A stretch of DNA of 39,293 bases from an uncultured Chthonomonas sp. (GTDB lineage Bacteria; Armatimonadota; Chthonomonadetes; Chthonomonadales; CAJBBX01), in contig CAISJD010000002.1 in the NCBI GenBank assembly GCA_903885605.1, positions 1-39,293 on the forward strand. Direction: 5' to 3'. Shown here in pieces: positions 25,921-34,645 of the stretch (within the stretch, counting starts at the first letter, position 1; each line of letters begins with the position of its first letter). The position numbers were made by a program, and so were the translations under genes. The notes beneath the pieces are model-generated. The model did not search any database. It was not told where the DNA came from and was given only the letters and a program-made list of their open reading frames with translations.

Positions 25921-25948
25921 CGCCCGCACCATCAGGAGAAGCAGAACC

Positions 25949-27244
25949 ATGCAACCGTCGCATCGCCACTTCCGCGTACGCCCGATCATGGTCCCGGCCG
26001 ACGCCGTGACGGAGGTCATCATCGAGCCGCTCCACGGCCACGTGCGCCTGGACCCGACTGCCGCCTACGAGGTACGGGCCTACCCCTGCGAGGAGTTCGC
26101 CCAGCGGAGCGGGTGGCCGGGGAAGCAGCCGGCCTCCGCGTGCGTGGTCGACGGCTCCCTGCGCGTTCACTGCTGGTTCGAGGGCGAGCAGGAGCATGTG
26201 CTGCTGGTGGAGCGGATCGAGGGCGAGCGCCGAGTGACGGTGGCCGATATCCGGGTCTACTCGCTGGAGCCTGACCTGCTGGCGCGGCGCCCATTCAAGG
26301 GTGACCTGCATATCCATACCAACCGATCCGACGGCCGCGAGTCGCCGGCCTACGTGGCGGGCCGGGCGCGGGAGATCGGCCTCGACTTCCAGGCGATCAC
26401 CGACCACCGCCGCTACGAGCCCTCGCTGGAGGCCATCGCCGCCTACGAGGGCGTGCCGATCGATCTGCGGCTCTTCCCCGGCGAAGAGGTCCACCCGCCT
26501 CGGAACCCGATCCACATCATCAACTTCGGCGGCTCGTTCAGCGTGAACGCCCTCTTCCAGGACGCCGGCAACTACGCCGCCGCGGTGCAGGCCGTGGCCG
26601 GAGAGCTGCCCGAGCCGCCGCCGGGCGTCGACCCGTACCAGAACGCCTCGGCGGTCTGGTGCTTCCGCAAGATCCGCGAGGCGGGCGGGCTGGGCATCTT
26701 CTGCCACCCCTACTGGTTCACCGACCACCGGTACACGCCCTCCGGCGCCCTGACGAGCCACCTCTTCCGCGAGCGGCCCTTCGACGCCTACGAGGTCATC
26801 GGCGGCTACCACCTGCACGAGGCCGACAGCAACACGTTGCAGGTGGCCCGCTACCACGATGAGAGGGCCGAGGGGCGCACGCATCCCATCGTCGGCGTTT
26901 CGGACGCCCACGGCTGCGACCGCCATGAGCTATTCGGCTGGTACTACACCCTCGTCTTCGCCGAGGATGGCGGCCTCCAGGGGCTGATCGACGCCGTCAA
27001 GGGGCTCTACTCCACGGCCGTCGAGGCGCTGCCCGGCCAGGTGGCGCGGGCTTTCGGGCCGTTCCGGCTGGTGAAGTACTCGCTCTTCCTCATGCGCGAG
27101 TACTTCCCACGGCTCGACGAGCTCTGCGCCGAGGAGGGGCGGCTCATGCTGGCCCATGCCGCCGGCGACCCGGATGCGGCCGAGGCGCTGGCCCGCCTGA
27201 GCGGCCGCACGGCACGCCTGTCCGCTGAGCTCATACACCGCTAG
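25949..27244 (+). CDS. PHP-domain metallohydrolase (CehA/McbA-like)
   Basis: A 431-residue protein with a N-terminal beta-domain of about 110 residues and then a PHP phosphoesterase-like domain. The metal ligands are visible in order: DLHIHT (D119, H121, H123), ITDHR near 140-144, the E of FPGEEVH near 165, FCHPYWF near 250, and GVSDAHG near 317. This set is complete, so it should bind two or three metals and hydrolyse a phosphate ester, carbamate or similar bond. The CehA/McbA subgroup is often found with sugar-use genes. I chose ATG 25949, with AGGAGAAG upstream, over an ORF extension into the previous gene. No signal peptide. Confidence 0.87.
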   Translation: MQPSHRHFRVRPIMVPADAVTEVIIEPLHGHVRLDPTAAYEVRAYPCEEFAQRSGWPGKQPASACVVDGSLRVHCWFEGEQEHVLLVERIEGERRVTVADIRVYSLEPDLLARRPFKGDLHIHTNRSDGRESPAYVAGRAREIGLDFQAITDHRRYEPSLEAIAAYEGVPIDLRLFPGEEVHPPRNPIHIINFGGSFSVNALFQDAGNYAAAVQAVAGELPEPPPGVDPYQNASAVWCFRKIREAGGLGIFCHPYWFTDHRYTPSGALTSHLFRERPFDAYEVIGGYHLHEADSNTLQVARYHDERAEGRTHPIVGVSDAHGCDRHELFGWYYTLVFAEDGGLQGLIDAVKGLYSTAVEALPGQVARAFGPFRLVKYSLFLMREYFPRLDELCAEEGRLMLAHAAGDPDAAEALARLSGRTARLSAELIHR

Positions 27245-27265
27245 CGCCGTCCTGAGGAGGCTCAC

Positions 27266-28645
27266 ATGCACGCTACGCTACTCGCCGCCGTCGTCCTTGC
27301 CGCCGCTCCGCGCATCCACTGCGTCAGCGATATCTCGCACGAGTTCACCTTCTACATGGACGGCCGCTTCTTCAACCAGTACGTGGGCGAGGCCGGCGGC
27401 GCCGACGTGCGGAACTGGGGCACGCTCTGGAAGCTGGACCTGGCCAACGCCAACCTGCTGGCACTGAGCAGCGGCTCCGGACCGGTGGCCTATGACCCGC
27501 GCACGGTGGCCCATGTGCGGAAGTTCGCGGAGGGCGGCGGCGCGGCGCTCATCATGGCCGACCGCTCCGGCCTGCCCGCCGCCACGAAGCTGCCCATCGC
27601 CGACGTAGCCGCCGCCTTCGGAGCGGGCTTCGCCGCCGAGAAGGCCGAGCCGCCCCTCCGCGCCGAGGCGAAGCTGGGCGCCGAGAAGGTGGAGTTCTAC
27701 GGCGGCGGTACGCTGGAGCTGAAGCCCGGCTGGGAGCCGCTGGTGACCGACGCCCGCGGCAAGCCGGTCCTGGCGCGGCGCGGCGTGGGCAAGGGATGCG
27801 TGCTGGTAGGCATCCGCGGCCTCTTCGGCAACCGGCCCGACGCGTCGGACCCCATCAACTCCCAGTGGGTGCGACCCCTGCTGCAGGATGCGGTGAAGGG
27901 GAAGGCCGTCGATGCCGGCAAGCCCTTCCAGGGCCAGTCGGCCGAGCTGACCAAGAAGCTGGGCGCCCTCACCGTGGAGTACCACGAGGGCACCAAGCAG
28001 TTCGCCGACGCCATCGCGAAGGAGTACTTCATCGTCCGCGAACACCTGGTGAAGATCACCGGAGTGCCGCCCTCGCCGGGGACCCTCACCAACCTCCTCA
28101 TGCTCCCCACCGGCGGCGGAGGCTTCTCCAGCGGCGACCGCATCGGCATCGGGGCCTGGTGGGGCGACTTCCCCAAGAACCGCTACCCGATGATCGAGCT
28201 GATCGGCCACGAGGCGGCCCACTCGTGGGTGCTGCCCTACGCCGAGCCGGTCTGGAACGAGCCCATCGCTACCTACCTAGGCATCCAGGTAGGGAAGGCC
28301 ATGGGCATGCCCGAGGCCCAGAAGACGCTGGAAGGCGCCGTCGAGCGGGCGCGGCGCGACGACCCGGAGATGCGCAAGGTCGACATCGGCGCACCCGGCG
28401 CGCCCAATGCGGCGGTCTGGGGCAAGACCTTCTGGATCTTCGAGCAGATACGCGCCAAGCACGGCGACGACGCCATGGCGAAGTACTTCCAGGCCAAGCG
28501 CCGCCTCCTGAAGCCCGGCCGCAAGGGATACTCGCTCGACGACTGCGTGGCCGTCTGGAGCGCGGCGGTAGGCGAAGACCTCTTCCCCTGGTTCCGGTCC
28601 CTGGGCATCTCGGTGGACCGGACGAAGGCCGACGTGGGCGGGTAG
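27266..28645 (+). CDS. Exported gluzincin-like zinc peptidase with GATase-like N-terminal part
   Basis: A 459-residue protein with a short signal-like N-terminus (MHATLLAAVVLAAAP). Residues 50-195 contain alternating strands and helices resembling the class I amidotransferase-like fold found next to M60-like peptidases. The zinc motif HEAAH is at 315-319, followed by E332 in NEPIATY, the spacing of a gluzincin. The segment that follows reads GKTFWIFEQI. This fits a metallopeptidase of the M60/enhancin type, which can cut mucin-type glycoproteins, but that specificity is an inference. ATG 27266 has GAGGAGG. It lies 21 bp after the PHP gene in the same run. Confidence 0.78.
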   Translation: MHATLLAAVVLAAAPRIHCVSDISHEFTFYMDGRFFNQYVGEAGGADVRNWGTLWKLDLANANLLALSSGSGPVAYDPRTVAHVRKFAEGGGAALIMADRSGLPAATKLPIADVAAAFGAGFAAEKAEPPLRAEAKLGAEKVEFYGGGTLELKPGWEPLVTDARGKPVLARRGVGKGCVLVGIRGLFGNRPDASDPINSQWVRPLLQDAVKGKAVDAGKPFQGQSAELTKKLGALTVEYHEGTKQFADAIAKEYFIVREHLVKITGVPPSPGTLTNLLMLPTGGGGFSSGDRIGIGAWWGDFPKNRYPMIELIGHEAAHSWVLPYAEPVWNEPIATYLGIQVGKAMGMPEAQKTLEGAVERARRDDPEMRKVDIGAPGAPNAAVWGKTFWIFEQIRAKHGDDAMAKYFQAKRRLLKPGRKGYSLDDCVAVWSAAVGEDLFPWFRSLGISVDRTKADVGG

Positions 28646-28830
28646 GGGGGCACAGTGGCAGGTCTGCGGGCGAAGCAACCGCATGTAGGTCTGCCCGATG
28701 TGTCAGGTTGCTCGCAGGTGCTTGGGCGCCATGCGTGTGTGCTCATTCGCCTGGGTTCTGCTGCAGGAACCCGGGCCCGACACGGCGAATGGTGTGCGGG
28801 GCGCTGAGCGCCGCATCCGGGAGGCCCGCC
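28646..28830 (+). other. Intergenic stretch with hairpins
   Basis: An inverted repeat AGCAACC/GGTTGCT (28674-28680 with 28706-28712) and the hairpin GGGTTC/GAACCC (28753-28758 with 28767-28772, loop of 8) lie here. AGGTCTGC occurs twice, near 28660 and 28686. They probably separate the peptidase from the Tat-protein gene. No clear promoter is seen. Confidence 0.45.
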
Positions 28831-29799
28831 ATGGATTCGCTTAACCACCTCACTCGCCGCCAGTTCATCGGTGCTGCTGCCGCCGTGCCTGCCGCCTCGG
28901 CCGCGCTGGCGTCGGGCGCCGACGCGGCGCAACAGGAGCCCGCACCGGAGCCGATCCCGCTCGGGACCATCGGCAAGGTGAAGATCAGCCGAATGCTGCT
29001 GGGCGGCAACCTCATCGGCGGCTGGATGCACTCCCGCGACCTCCAGTACGTCGGGCGCCTCTTCCGCGCCTACGTCACCGAGCAGAAGATTATGGAGACG
29101 ATCGCGCTGGCCGAGAAGCACGGCATCAACACCGTCTTCGAGACCGGCGGCGACTTCGTGCTGCGCCACAACAAAGAGAACCGCGGGAAGATGCAGTTCA
29201 TCCCGCACATCGAGGTCACCGCGGGCCAGTCGGAGCAGGCCCTGAAGGACCACATCAAGGCCCAGGCCGAGAGCGGCGCCTGCGCGCTCTACGTCTGGGG
29301 CGTCTCGTCGGACACGCTGATGATGAACGGGCAGGCCGGCAAGCTGGCCCGAGCCGTGGAGCTGGCCAAGGTGCACGGGCTTCCCATCGGCGTCGGCTCC
29401 CACTCGCTGCTGGTCCCGAAGGAGATGGAGAAGCTGGGCGCGCCGGTGGACTTCTACGTCAAGACGCTCCACAAGGACGACTACCCCAGCGCCACCCCAA
29501 AGGAGAAGCGCAAGGAGTTCATGTGGGTCACGGGCGAGAACGGTTATTACGATAATATGTGGTGCATTAATCCTGAAGAAACCGTTCAGTTCATGAAATC
29601 TGTGGCCAAGCCGTGGATCGCCTTCAAGATTCTCGCCGCCGGGGCCTACCATCCTCGCGACGCCTTCAAGTACGCCTTCAGCAGCGGCGCCGACTTCGTG
29701 GCCGTGGGTATGTTCGACTTCCAGATCCGGGAGAACTGCGAGATCCTGAGCCGCACCGTGCGCGACACCAAGGTCCGCGACCGGGAGTGGCGCGGCTAG
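28831..29799 (+). CDS. Tat-exported, aldo/keto reductase-like TIM-barrel protein
   Basis: A 322-residue protein with a twin-arginine signal, TRRQFIGAAAAVPAASAALASGADA at residues 8-32. It should therefore fold in the cytosol, perhaps with a cofactor, and be exported. The mature part starts like an aldo/keto reductase (LGTIGKVKISRMLLGGNLIGGWMHSRD) and has AEKHGINTVFETGGDF near 90, but I cannot find a complete Asp-Tyr-Lys-His set, so the activity is unclear. The segment YYDNMWCINPEETVQFMKS near 239-257 is encoded by unusually AT-rich codons. ATG 28831 follows GGGAGG. The glycyl-radical activase gene starts 53 bp downstream. Confidence 0.8.
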   Translation: MDSLNHLTRRQFIGAAAAVPAASAALASGADAAQQEPAPEPIPLGTIGKVKISRMLLGGNLIGGWMHSRDLQYVGRLFRAYVTEQKIMETIALAEKHGINTVFETGGDFVLRHNKENRGKMQFIPHIEVTAGQSEQALKDHIKAQAESGACALYVWGVSSDTLMMNGQAGKLARAVELAKVHGLPIGVGSHSLLVPKEMEKLGAPVDFYVKTLHKDDYPSATPKEKRKEFMWVTGENGYYDNMWCINPEETVQFMKSVAKPWIAFKILAAGAYHPRDAFKYAFSSGADFVAVGMFDFQIRENCEILSRTVRDTKVRDREWRG

Positions 29800-29852
29800 C
29801 CGCCCCGGCGTCTGCGGTATCCTCTCGGCACCCTACGCATACGGAGTGGCGC

Positions 29853-30761
29853 ATGCCCGAAGCCGGTTGGGTCTTCAACATCCAGAGGTTCTCCCTGCAC
29901 GATGGGCCGGGCATCCGCACCACCGTCTTCATGAAGGGCTGCCCCCTGCGCTGCCTCTGGTGCCACAACCCGGAGGGGCTGGAGAGCCGGCCCCAGGTGC
30001 GGCTCACATCGAGCCTCTGCACCCACTGCGGCCGGTGCGCCGAAGCCTGTGAGCATGGCGGCCACACGGTGACGCCGGATAGCCACGACCTCCATCTGGA
30101 GGACTGCGTGCGCTGCGGCCAGTGCGTGGAGGCCTGCTACGCCGGCGCGGTGGAGATGGTGGGATCGCGCATGACCACCGAGGAGGCCATGGCCGTGGTG
30201 CGCCGCGACGTGCCCTTCTACGACCAGTCCAAGGGCGGCATGACCCTCAGCGGCGGCGAGCCCATGGCGCAGTTCGCCTTCACCCGCGAGATGCTGCAGA
30301 CCGCCCGCGCCGAGGCCATCGGCACCGCCATGGAGACGTCCGCGTTCTGCCCCTGGGAGCGTCTGGAGGAGCTGCTGCCCCTCCTGGACCTGCTGATGGT
30401 GGACCTGAAGCACACCGACGACGCCCGCCACCGTGAGCTCACCGGCGTCTCCAACGTGCCGATCCTCGCCAATCTCGTCCGCCTCTCGGAGGTCGGCATC
30501 CCGCTGATCCTCCGGACGCCCTGGATCCCCGGCCGCAACGCCGAGGAGCCGTTCCTGGAGGGGCTCATCGACTTCGTCAGCGGCCTGCCGAAGAAGCCGC
30601 CCATCGAGTTCATGCCCTACCACCGCCTGGGCCTGAGCAAGTGGGAGTCGCTGGGCTCCGACGCCACCATGGACCACGAGACGCCCGCCGCCACCAAGGC
30701 CGACGTGCAGCCGTGGATCGACCGGTGCGCCCGGGCCGGGCTGGAAGCCACCATCCGCTGA
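29853..30761 (+). CDS. Glycyl-radical enzyme activating protein (radical SAM)
   Basis: A 302-residue activase of the PflA type with a ferredoxin insert. The radical SAM cluster motif is C30, C34, C37 in GCPLRCLWCHNPEG. Two extra 4Fe-4S clusters use C56, C59, C62, C66 and C85, C88, C91, C95. TLSGGEP near 131-137 is the SAM-binding motif. Such enzymes put the radical on the glycine of a partner. No glycyl-radical enzyme is encoded in the window, which is odd because the partners are usually neighbours. The gene is followed at 11 bp by an alpha/alpha-toroid protein with no sign of a glycyl loop. It implies an oxygen-sensitive step. A TATCCT box precedes ATG 29853. Confidence 0.93.
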   Translation: MPEAGWVFNIQRFSLHDGPGIRTTVFMKGCPLRCLWCHNPEGLESRPQVRLTSSLCTHCGRCAEACEHGGHTVTPDSHDLHLEDCVRCGQCVEACYAGAVEMVGSRMTTEEAMAVVRRDVPFYDQSKGGMTLSGGEPMAQFAFTREMLQTARAEAIGTAMETSAFCPWERLEELLPLLDLLMVDLKHTDDARHRELTGVSNVPILANLVRLSEVGIPLILRTPWIPGRNAEEPFLEGLIDFVSGLPKKPPIEFMPYHRLGLSKWESLGSDATMDHETPAATKADVQPWIDRCARAGLEATIR

Positions 30762-30772
30762 GGAGGCCGCCC

Positions 30773-32440
30773 ATGAACGCCATCCGCCTGGCCGATGCCG
30801 TCGGCCCCCTCTTCGCCGGCGCCCAGGCCTGCATGGACCGGCAGATCGACGACCCGGGCTCGCCGGACCACGGCGGGCCTGTGAATGCCGCGTGGGGCAT
30901 CCCGGACCCTAGCTCCGCCATCGGCGTCACGGCCACGCTGGCCCTGGCGCTGGTGGTCCGCCGCCTGCGCCCCGACCTGGCGCCCCAACAGCCCGACGAC
31001 GGCCTGCTCCTGCGCCGCGCCGTGGAGGCGGCCGACTTCCTCCTGCGGCAGCAACGGCCCTCCGGCCTCACCGACCTGCTGGACTGCAACTACGACTCGT
31101 CGCCCGACGCCGGTTTCGCCGTGCAGGCCATGTGCCCCGTGCTGGAACTGGGACGCACCGTGCTGGAGCGCTGCCCGGAACTGGCGCCGGTGCTGGAGCG
31201 CGTGGAGCGCTTCACCCGAGCCGCGACGGTGGGCATGATCACCGGCGGCTTCCATACGCCCAACCACCGCTGGGTCATCGCCGGGGCCCTGGCGCGGGCG
31301 GGCAAGCTCTACCCGGAGATCGAGGTGCGGCCCGTCATCGACGCCTACCTCGCAGAAGGGATCGACGCCGACGACGAGGGCTTCTTCATTGAGCGGAGCG
31401 CAGGCGTCTATGACCCCATCTGCGACCGGTCGCTGCTGATGGTCTGGCGGGCCATCGGCCACGAGCCCTCGCGCGACGCGGCCCTGCGGAACCTCGACCT
31501 GAACCTTCTCATGCTCAACGCCGACGGAACCGCCGAGACCGGCCTCTCCCGTCGGCAGGACTACGGCCAGCGTAGCGTGCCCGGCTCCATGGCTCTGGCC
31601 TATCTGCTGGGCTACGAGGCCCGGCCCGATCCCCGCTACCTGGCGGCGGCCCACCTGCTCTGGCAGGGCGGCCGGGGCGACGCCTCAGGCGTGGCGGGCT
31701 ACCTTCTCTCGGCCGGGATCGAGGCCATCGAGACGCCGGAGGGCGCCTTCCCCTTCGACTTCCAGCAGTTGCTGCCCGCCAACGGCATCTGGCGCATGCG
31801 ACGCGGCAGGCTCAGCGTCAGCGCCTTCCGCGGCGCCACGCGGCTGCTGACGCTCTCCAGCGGGCAGGCCGAGTTGGCGGCGGTCAAGGTGAACCAGAGC
31901 TACTTCGGCGTGGGCGCCTTCAAGGCCGAGACGCTGGAAGAGCGCGACGGCAGCGTGGTCCTCACCTCCAGCGGCGTCCAGTTGCCCAACCGGCCCGGCT
32001 ACGACATGCCCGCCGGCAAGCCCATGCCGCGAGAGAGCTTCTACGAAGACCGAGCCTCGCGGGTCTGCCGCGCACTCCCGCCCTGCCGGTCCGAACTGCT
32101 GATCGAGCCCTGCGGCGACGGCGTGATCCTCTCGCTGGCGACGCTCGACGGCATGGACGGGGTCACCGCACAGATGGCCTTCGACTTCGCGCCGGGCGGC
32201 GAGTGGGAGACCGACGATACCTGCCTGAAGCCCGTGCCGGGGCAGGCGCTCTTCCTCAAGCGCGGCGCGGGCCGGATGCGCTACGGCAACGATGTCATCG
32301 AGGTGGAGGGCGGCGCCTTCGCGCACCGCATGTGGGCCATGCGCGACGCCGAACAGGCGCCGGGCCACGTGCGCGTCCTGCTTACATTCCGCACGCCCAT
32401 CCGGCACCAGGTGCGACTGAGGGTCTACCGGGCGCCCTAG
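30773..32440 (+). CDS. Alpha/alpha-toroid, glycosidase- or lyase-like protein
   Basis: A 555-residue protein with no signal peptide. The first 330 residues are a helical repeat fold of the six-hairpin type, with segments such as FHTPNHRWVIAGALARAGKLYPEIE near 158-182 and EGFFIERSAGVYDPICDRSLLMVWRAIG near 200-230. The last 200 residues look like a beta-sandwich (RLSVSAFRGATRLLTLSSGQAEL and after). This order of toroid then sandwich is common in polysaccharide lyases and heparinase-like enzymes. The substrate is unknown and the catalytic residues are not assigned. ATG 30773 has GAGGAGG overlapping the end of the activase gene. Confidence 0.7.
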   Translation: MNAIRLADAVGPLFAGAQACMDRQIDDPGSPDHGGPVNAAWGIPDPSSAIGVTATLALALVVRRLRPDLAPQQPDDGLLLRRAVEAADFLLRQQRPSGLTDLLDCNYDSSPDAGFAVQAMCPVLELGRTVLERCPELAPVLERVERFTRAATVGMITGGFHTPNHRWVIAGALARAGKLYPEIEVRPVIDAYLAEGIDADDEGFFIERSAGVYDPICDRSLLMVWRAIGHEPSRDAALRNLDLNLLMLNADGTAETGLSRRQDYGQRSVPGSMALAYLLGYEARPDPRYLAAAHLLWQGGRGDASGVAGYLLSAGIEAIETPEGAFPFDFQQLLPANGIWRMRRGRLSVSAFRGATRLLTLSSGQAELAAVKVNQSYFGVGAFKAETLEERDGSVVLTSSGVQLPNRPGYDMPAGKPMPRESFYEDRASRVCRALPPCRSELLIEPCGDGVILSLATLDGMDGVTAQMAFDFAPGGEWETDDTCLKPVPGQALFLKRGAGRMRYGNDVIEVEGGAFAHRMWAMRDAEQAPGHVRVLLTFRTPIRHQVRLRVYRAP

Positions 32441-32528
32441 GCGCGGGCGCAATGAAGGGTCGTATGCTGCGTATGATGCAATGGCCCGGCGCCTGAGCGT
32501 CACGGCCGCCACACGGGAGGGGATCACC

Positions 32529-33482
32529 ATGCAGTATCGCCATCTGGGCTCCAGCGGCCTTCGCGTCAGCGAGGTCTGCCTCGGGTCCTGGCTCACCTAC
32601 GGAAACGCCACCGACGATAGCACTGCCGAGGCCATCGTCGACAAAGCCTTCGAACTCGGCATCAACTTCTTCGACTGCGCCAACGTCTACGCCGGCGGCG
32701 AGGCGGAGAAGGTCTGGGGACGCGTCTTCAGCAAGTTCGACCGCGACGACTACGTCATCGCCACCAAGGTCTACTTCCCCATGGGTTCCGGCCCCAACGA
32801 CCGCGGCCTGAGCCGCAAGCACATCCGGGAGCAGTGCGAGCGGAGCCTGAAGCGGCTGAACCTCGACTACGTGGACCTCTACCAGTGCCATCGGTACGAC
32901 ACCGAGACGCCGCTGGAGGAGACGCTGCGGGCCATGGACGACCTGGTCACCGCCGGCAAGGCGCTCTACGTCGGGTTCAGCGAGTGGCCAGCCAGCCGTA
33001 TCGCCGAGGCCGTTGGGATGCAGCAGCGGATGAACCTGGACCCATTTGTCTCCAGCCAGCCCTACTACAACATGACCGGCCGCGGCATTGAGCGCGAGGT
33101 GATGCCGACGTGCAAACGCGAGGGCATCGGGCAGATCGTCTTCTCGCCGCTGGCCCAGGGCGTGCTCACCGGCAAGTACCTGCCGGGGCAACCCGTCCCC
33201 GCCGACAGCCGGGCCGCCGACCCCAAGCAGAACATGTTCCTCAACCAGGGCCGGCTGGACGATGGGCTCCTCGAGAAGGTGCAGCAGCTGAAGCCCATCG
33301 CCGAGCGCGAGGGCCTGAGCCTGGCGCAACTGGCCCTGGCGTGGATCCTGCGGAACGACAACGTCAGCTCCGTCATCGTCGGCGCCACCAAGCCCGACCA
33401 GCTCGCCGACAACGCGGGCGCATCGGGCAAGGTCCTGAGCCCCGAAACGCTGGCCGAGATCGACGCGCTCTTCCCGCTGTAG
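32529..33482 (+). CDS. Aldo/keto reductase (Kv-beta-like family)
   Basis: A 317-residue NADPH-dependent oxidoreductase. It opens with MQYRHLGSSGLRVSEVCLGSW, and the catalytic set is D49, Y54, K80 and H121 (in FFDCANVY, IATK and QCH). FSPLAQGVLTGKYLPG near 213-228 and SSVIVGATKPDQL near 279-291 complete the cofactor site. It resembles the group related to the potassium-channel beta subunit, which reduces sugars and aldehydes. ATG 32529 follows GGGAGGGGATC. It ends the co-directional run and is followed by a hairpin between convergent genes. Confidence 0.95.
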   Translation: MQYRHLGSSGLRVSEVCLGSWLTYGNATDDSTAEAIVDKAFELGINFFDCANVYAGGEAEKVWGRVFSKFDRDDYVIATKVYFPMGSGPNDRGLSRKHIREQCERSLKRLNLDYVDLYQCHRYDTETPLEETLRAMDDLVTAGKALYVGFSEWPASRIAEAVGMQQRMNLDPFVSSQPYYNMTGRGIEREVMPTCKREGIGQIVFSPLAQGVLTGKYLPGQPVPADSRAADPKQNMFLNQGRLDDGLLEKVQQLKPIAEREGLSLAQLALAWILRNDNVSSVIVGATKPDQLADNAGASGKVLSPETLAEIDALFPL

Positions 33483-33497
33483 TGGGCGCACGCTGAC

Positions 33498-33530
33498 CCC
33501 TGGGGCCTCCCGAGCCGGGTGGTCCCAGGG
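33498..33530. terminator. Hairpin between convergent aldo/keto reductase and Rpn-like genes
   Basis: CCCTGGG at 33498-33504 pairs with CCCAGGG at 33524-33530 around a 19-nt loop. It lies 15 bp after one stop and 8 bp before the other. It probably works both ways. No U-tract. Confidence 0.6.
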
Positions 33531-33538
33531 CGGCGAGC

Positions 33539-34540
33539 CTACCCGCGTCCCGCCGGCGTGCCGGAGTAGAGGGTGCGGAGGTCGGCGGCTGAGGAGGCTC
33601 CGGCGATGGCGTCCTTGATGCGCTTCAGCGTGTCGGGGCTGTCAATGCGCCGGATCTCGGCCATCTGCTCCAGAGCTGCAGGCCCAAACCGAAGCTGTAG
33701 GCCCAGTTCGATAGCCTGCTGCAGGCCCGAGACGAGCCCTTCCTGACGGCCTTCGCTCCTGCCCAGCGAAACGCCCTCCTGACGGCCACGCTCCATGGCT
33801 TTCTGCTCAAACCTGGTTACATACTGCATCGCCGTGTCACCCTCTTCCTCGCGCACCTCGCTCCAGAAGCGGTCGTCAAGCTCCTCCGGGAGCTCGAGGA
33901 CCCAATCCATGAACACCATGAGCGCCGACGCCTTGTCTTGTGATACCCCCATCCGGCGCATGCTGCGATAGAGCGCCTTGCGCTCGTCGAACCGCGAGCC
34001 CGGCCGCCGGCCGGTAGCCAACGCTGCAAGGTGCGCGGCAACCGCGATGCCGAACGGATTGTCGCCGTGCAGCAGCTCGCCCTGACGCCCCTCCCAGTCG
34101 GTGAGCTTCACCGTCAGGAAGTCGAGCCTCGCCGAGCACCTCCAGCGCGTGTAGCCGAAGCCCTGGGGCCGCCACGAGGGCTCGGGATCGGCCAACAGGG
34201 CGATGCTCACAGGCTCACGGTCGAAGTGGTCGAAGATTCGCAGGTGGTACCTGTACATACGGCGAGCGAACAGAGCGTCGCGTTGCGCCTGAATCTCGAT
34301 ATGGACCAGCACCCAGCTCGCGGAGCCGTCCCGCAGCGTCACCTCGGCGAGTTGGTCCACCGCCCGAGAGCCGACCCGGGCGCCCCGGGTTGCCTGCCGG
34401 AACTCCTTGTCAAGGAACCTCGGCGCTACACTCCAGTCGATGTCGGCGTGGGCATCCGGCACAAAGAGCTGTAGGAACTCCGCGAAGAGCGCCTCGAGGA
34501 CTGTTTTCCACGGGCTGTCGAACCGGCGTCGGCCTGCCAT
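33539..34540 (-). CDS. Rpn-family PD-(D/E)XK nuclease-like protein
   Basis: A 333-residue protein of the Rpn (recombination-promoting nuclease, transposase_31-like) family. The N-terminus FLDKEFRQATRG near 42-53 is typical. The nuclease core appears as D62 in AVDQLAEV, then E82 and Q84 in VHIEIQAQ, followed by the FARRMYRYHLRIFDH helix. Known members cut DNA and act in recombination or phage defence. Near the end, about residues 240-285, repeated EG and GR residues form a charged helix, as in many relatives. I use the start at 34540, with AGGAGGTCG just upstream on the minus strand; the frame continues further without a better start. It is an accessory gene among conserved ones. Confidence 0.85.
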   Translation of the reverse strand: MAGRRRFDSPWKTVLEALFAEFLQLFVPDAHADIDWSVAPRFLDKEFRQATRGARVGSRAVDQLAEVTLRDGSASWVLVHIEIQAQRDALFARRMYRYHLRIFDHFDREPVSIALLADPEPSWRPQGFGYTRWRCSARLDFLTVKLTDWEGRQGELLHGDNPFGIAVAAHLAALATGRRPGSRFDERKALYRSMRRMGVSQDKASALMVFMDWVLELPEELDDRFWSEVREEEGDTAMQYVTRFEQKAMERGRQEGVSLGRSEGRQEGLVSGLQQAIELGLQLRFGPAALEQMAEIRRIDSPDTLKRIKDAIAGASSAADLRTLYSGTPAGRG

Positions 34541-34645
34541 CAGCGACCTCCTGCGTTGGGCCGCGCCATGGCCGCGCGGCCCATGGAGACAAGGTAGCAT
34601 AGAGACCGCCATGCGGCGATCACAGGCTTCTGCCACAATGACGGC

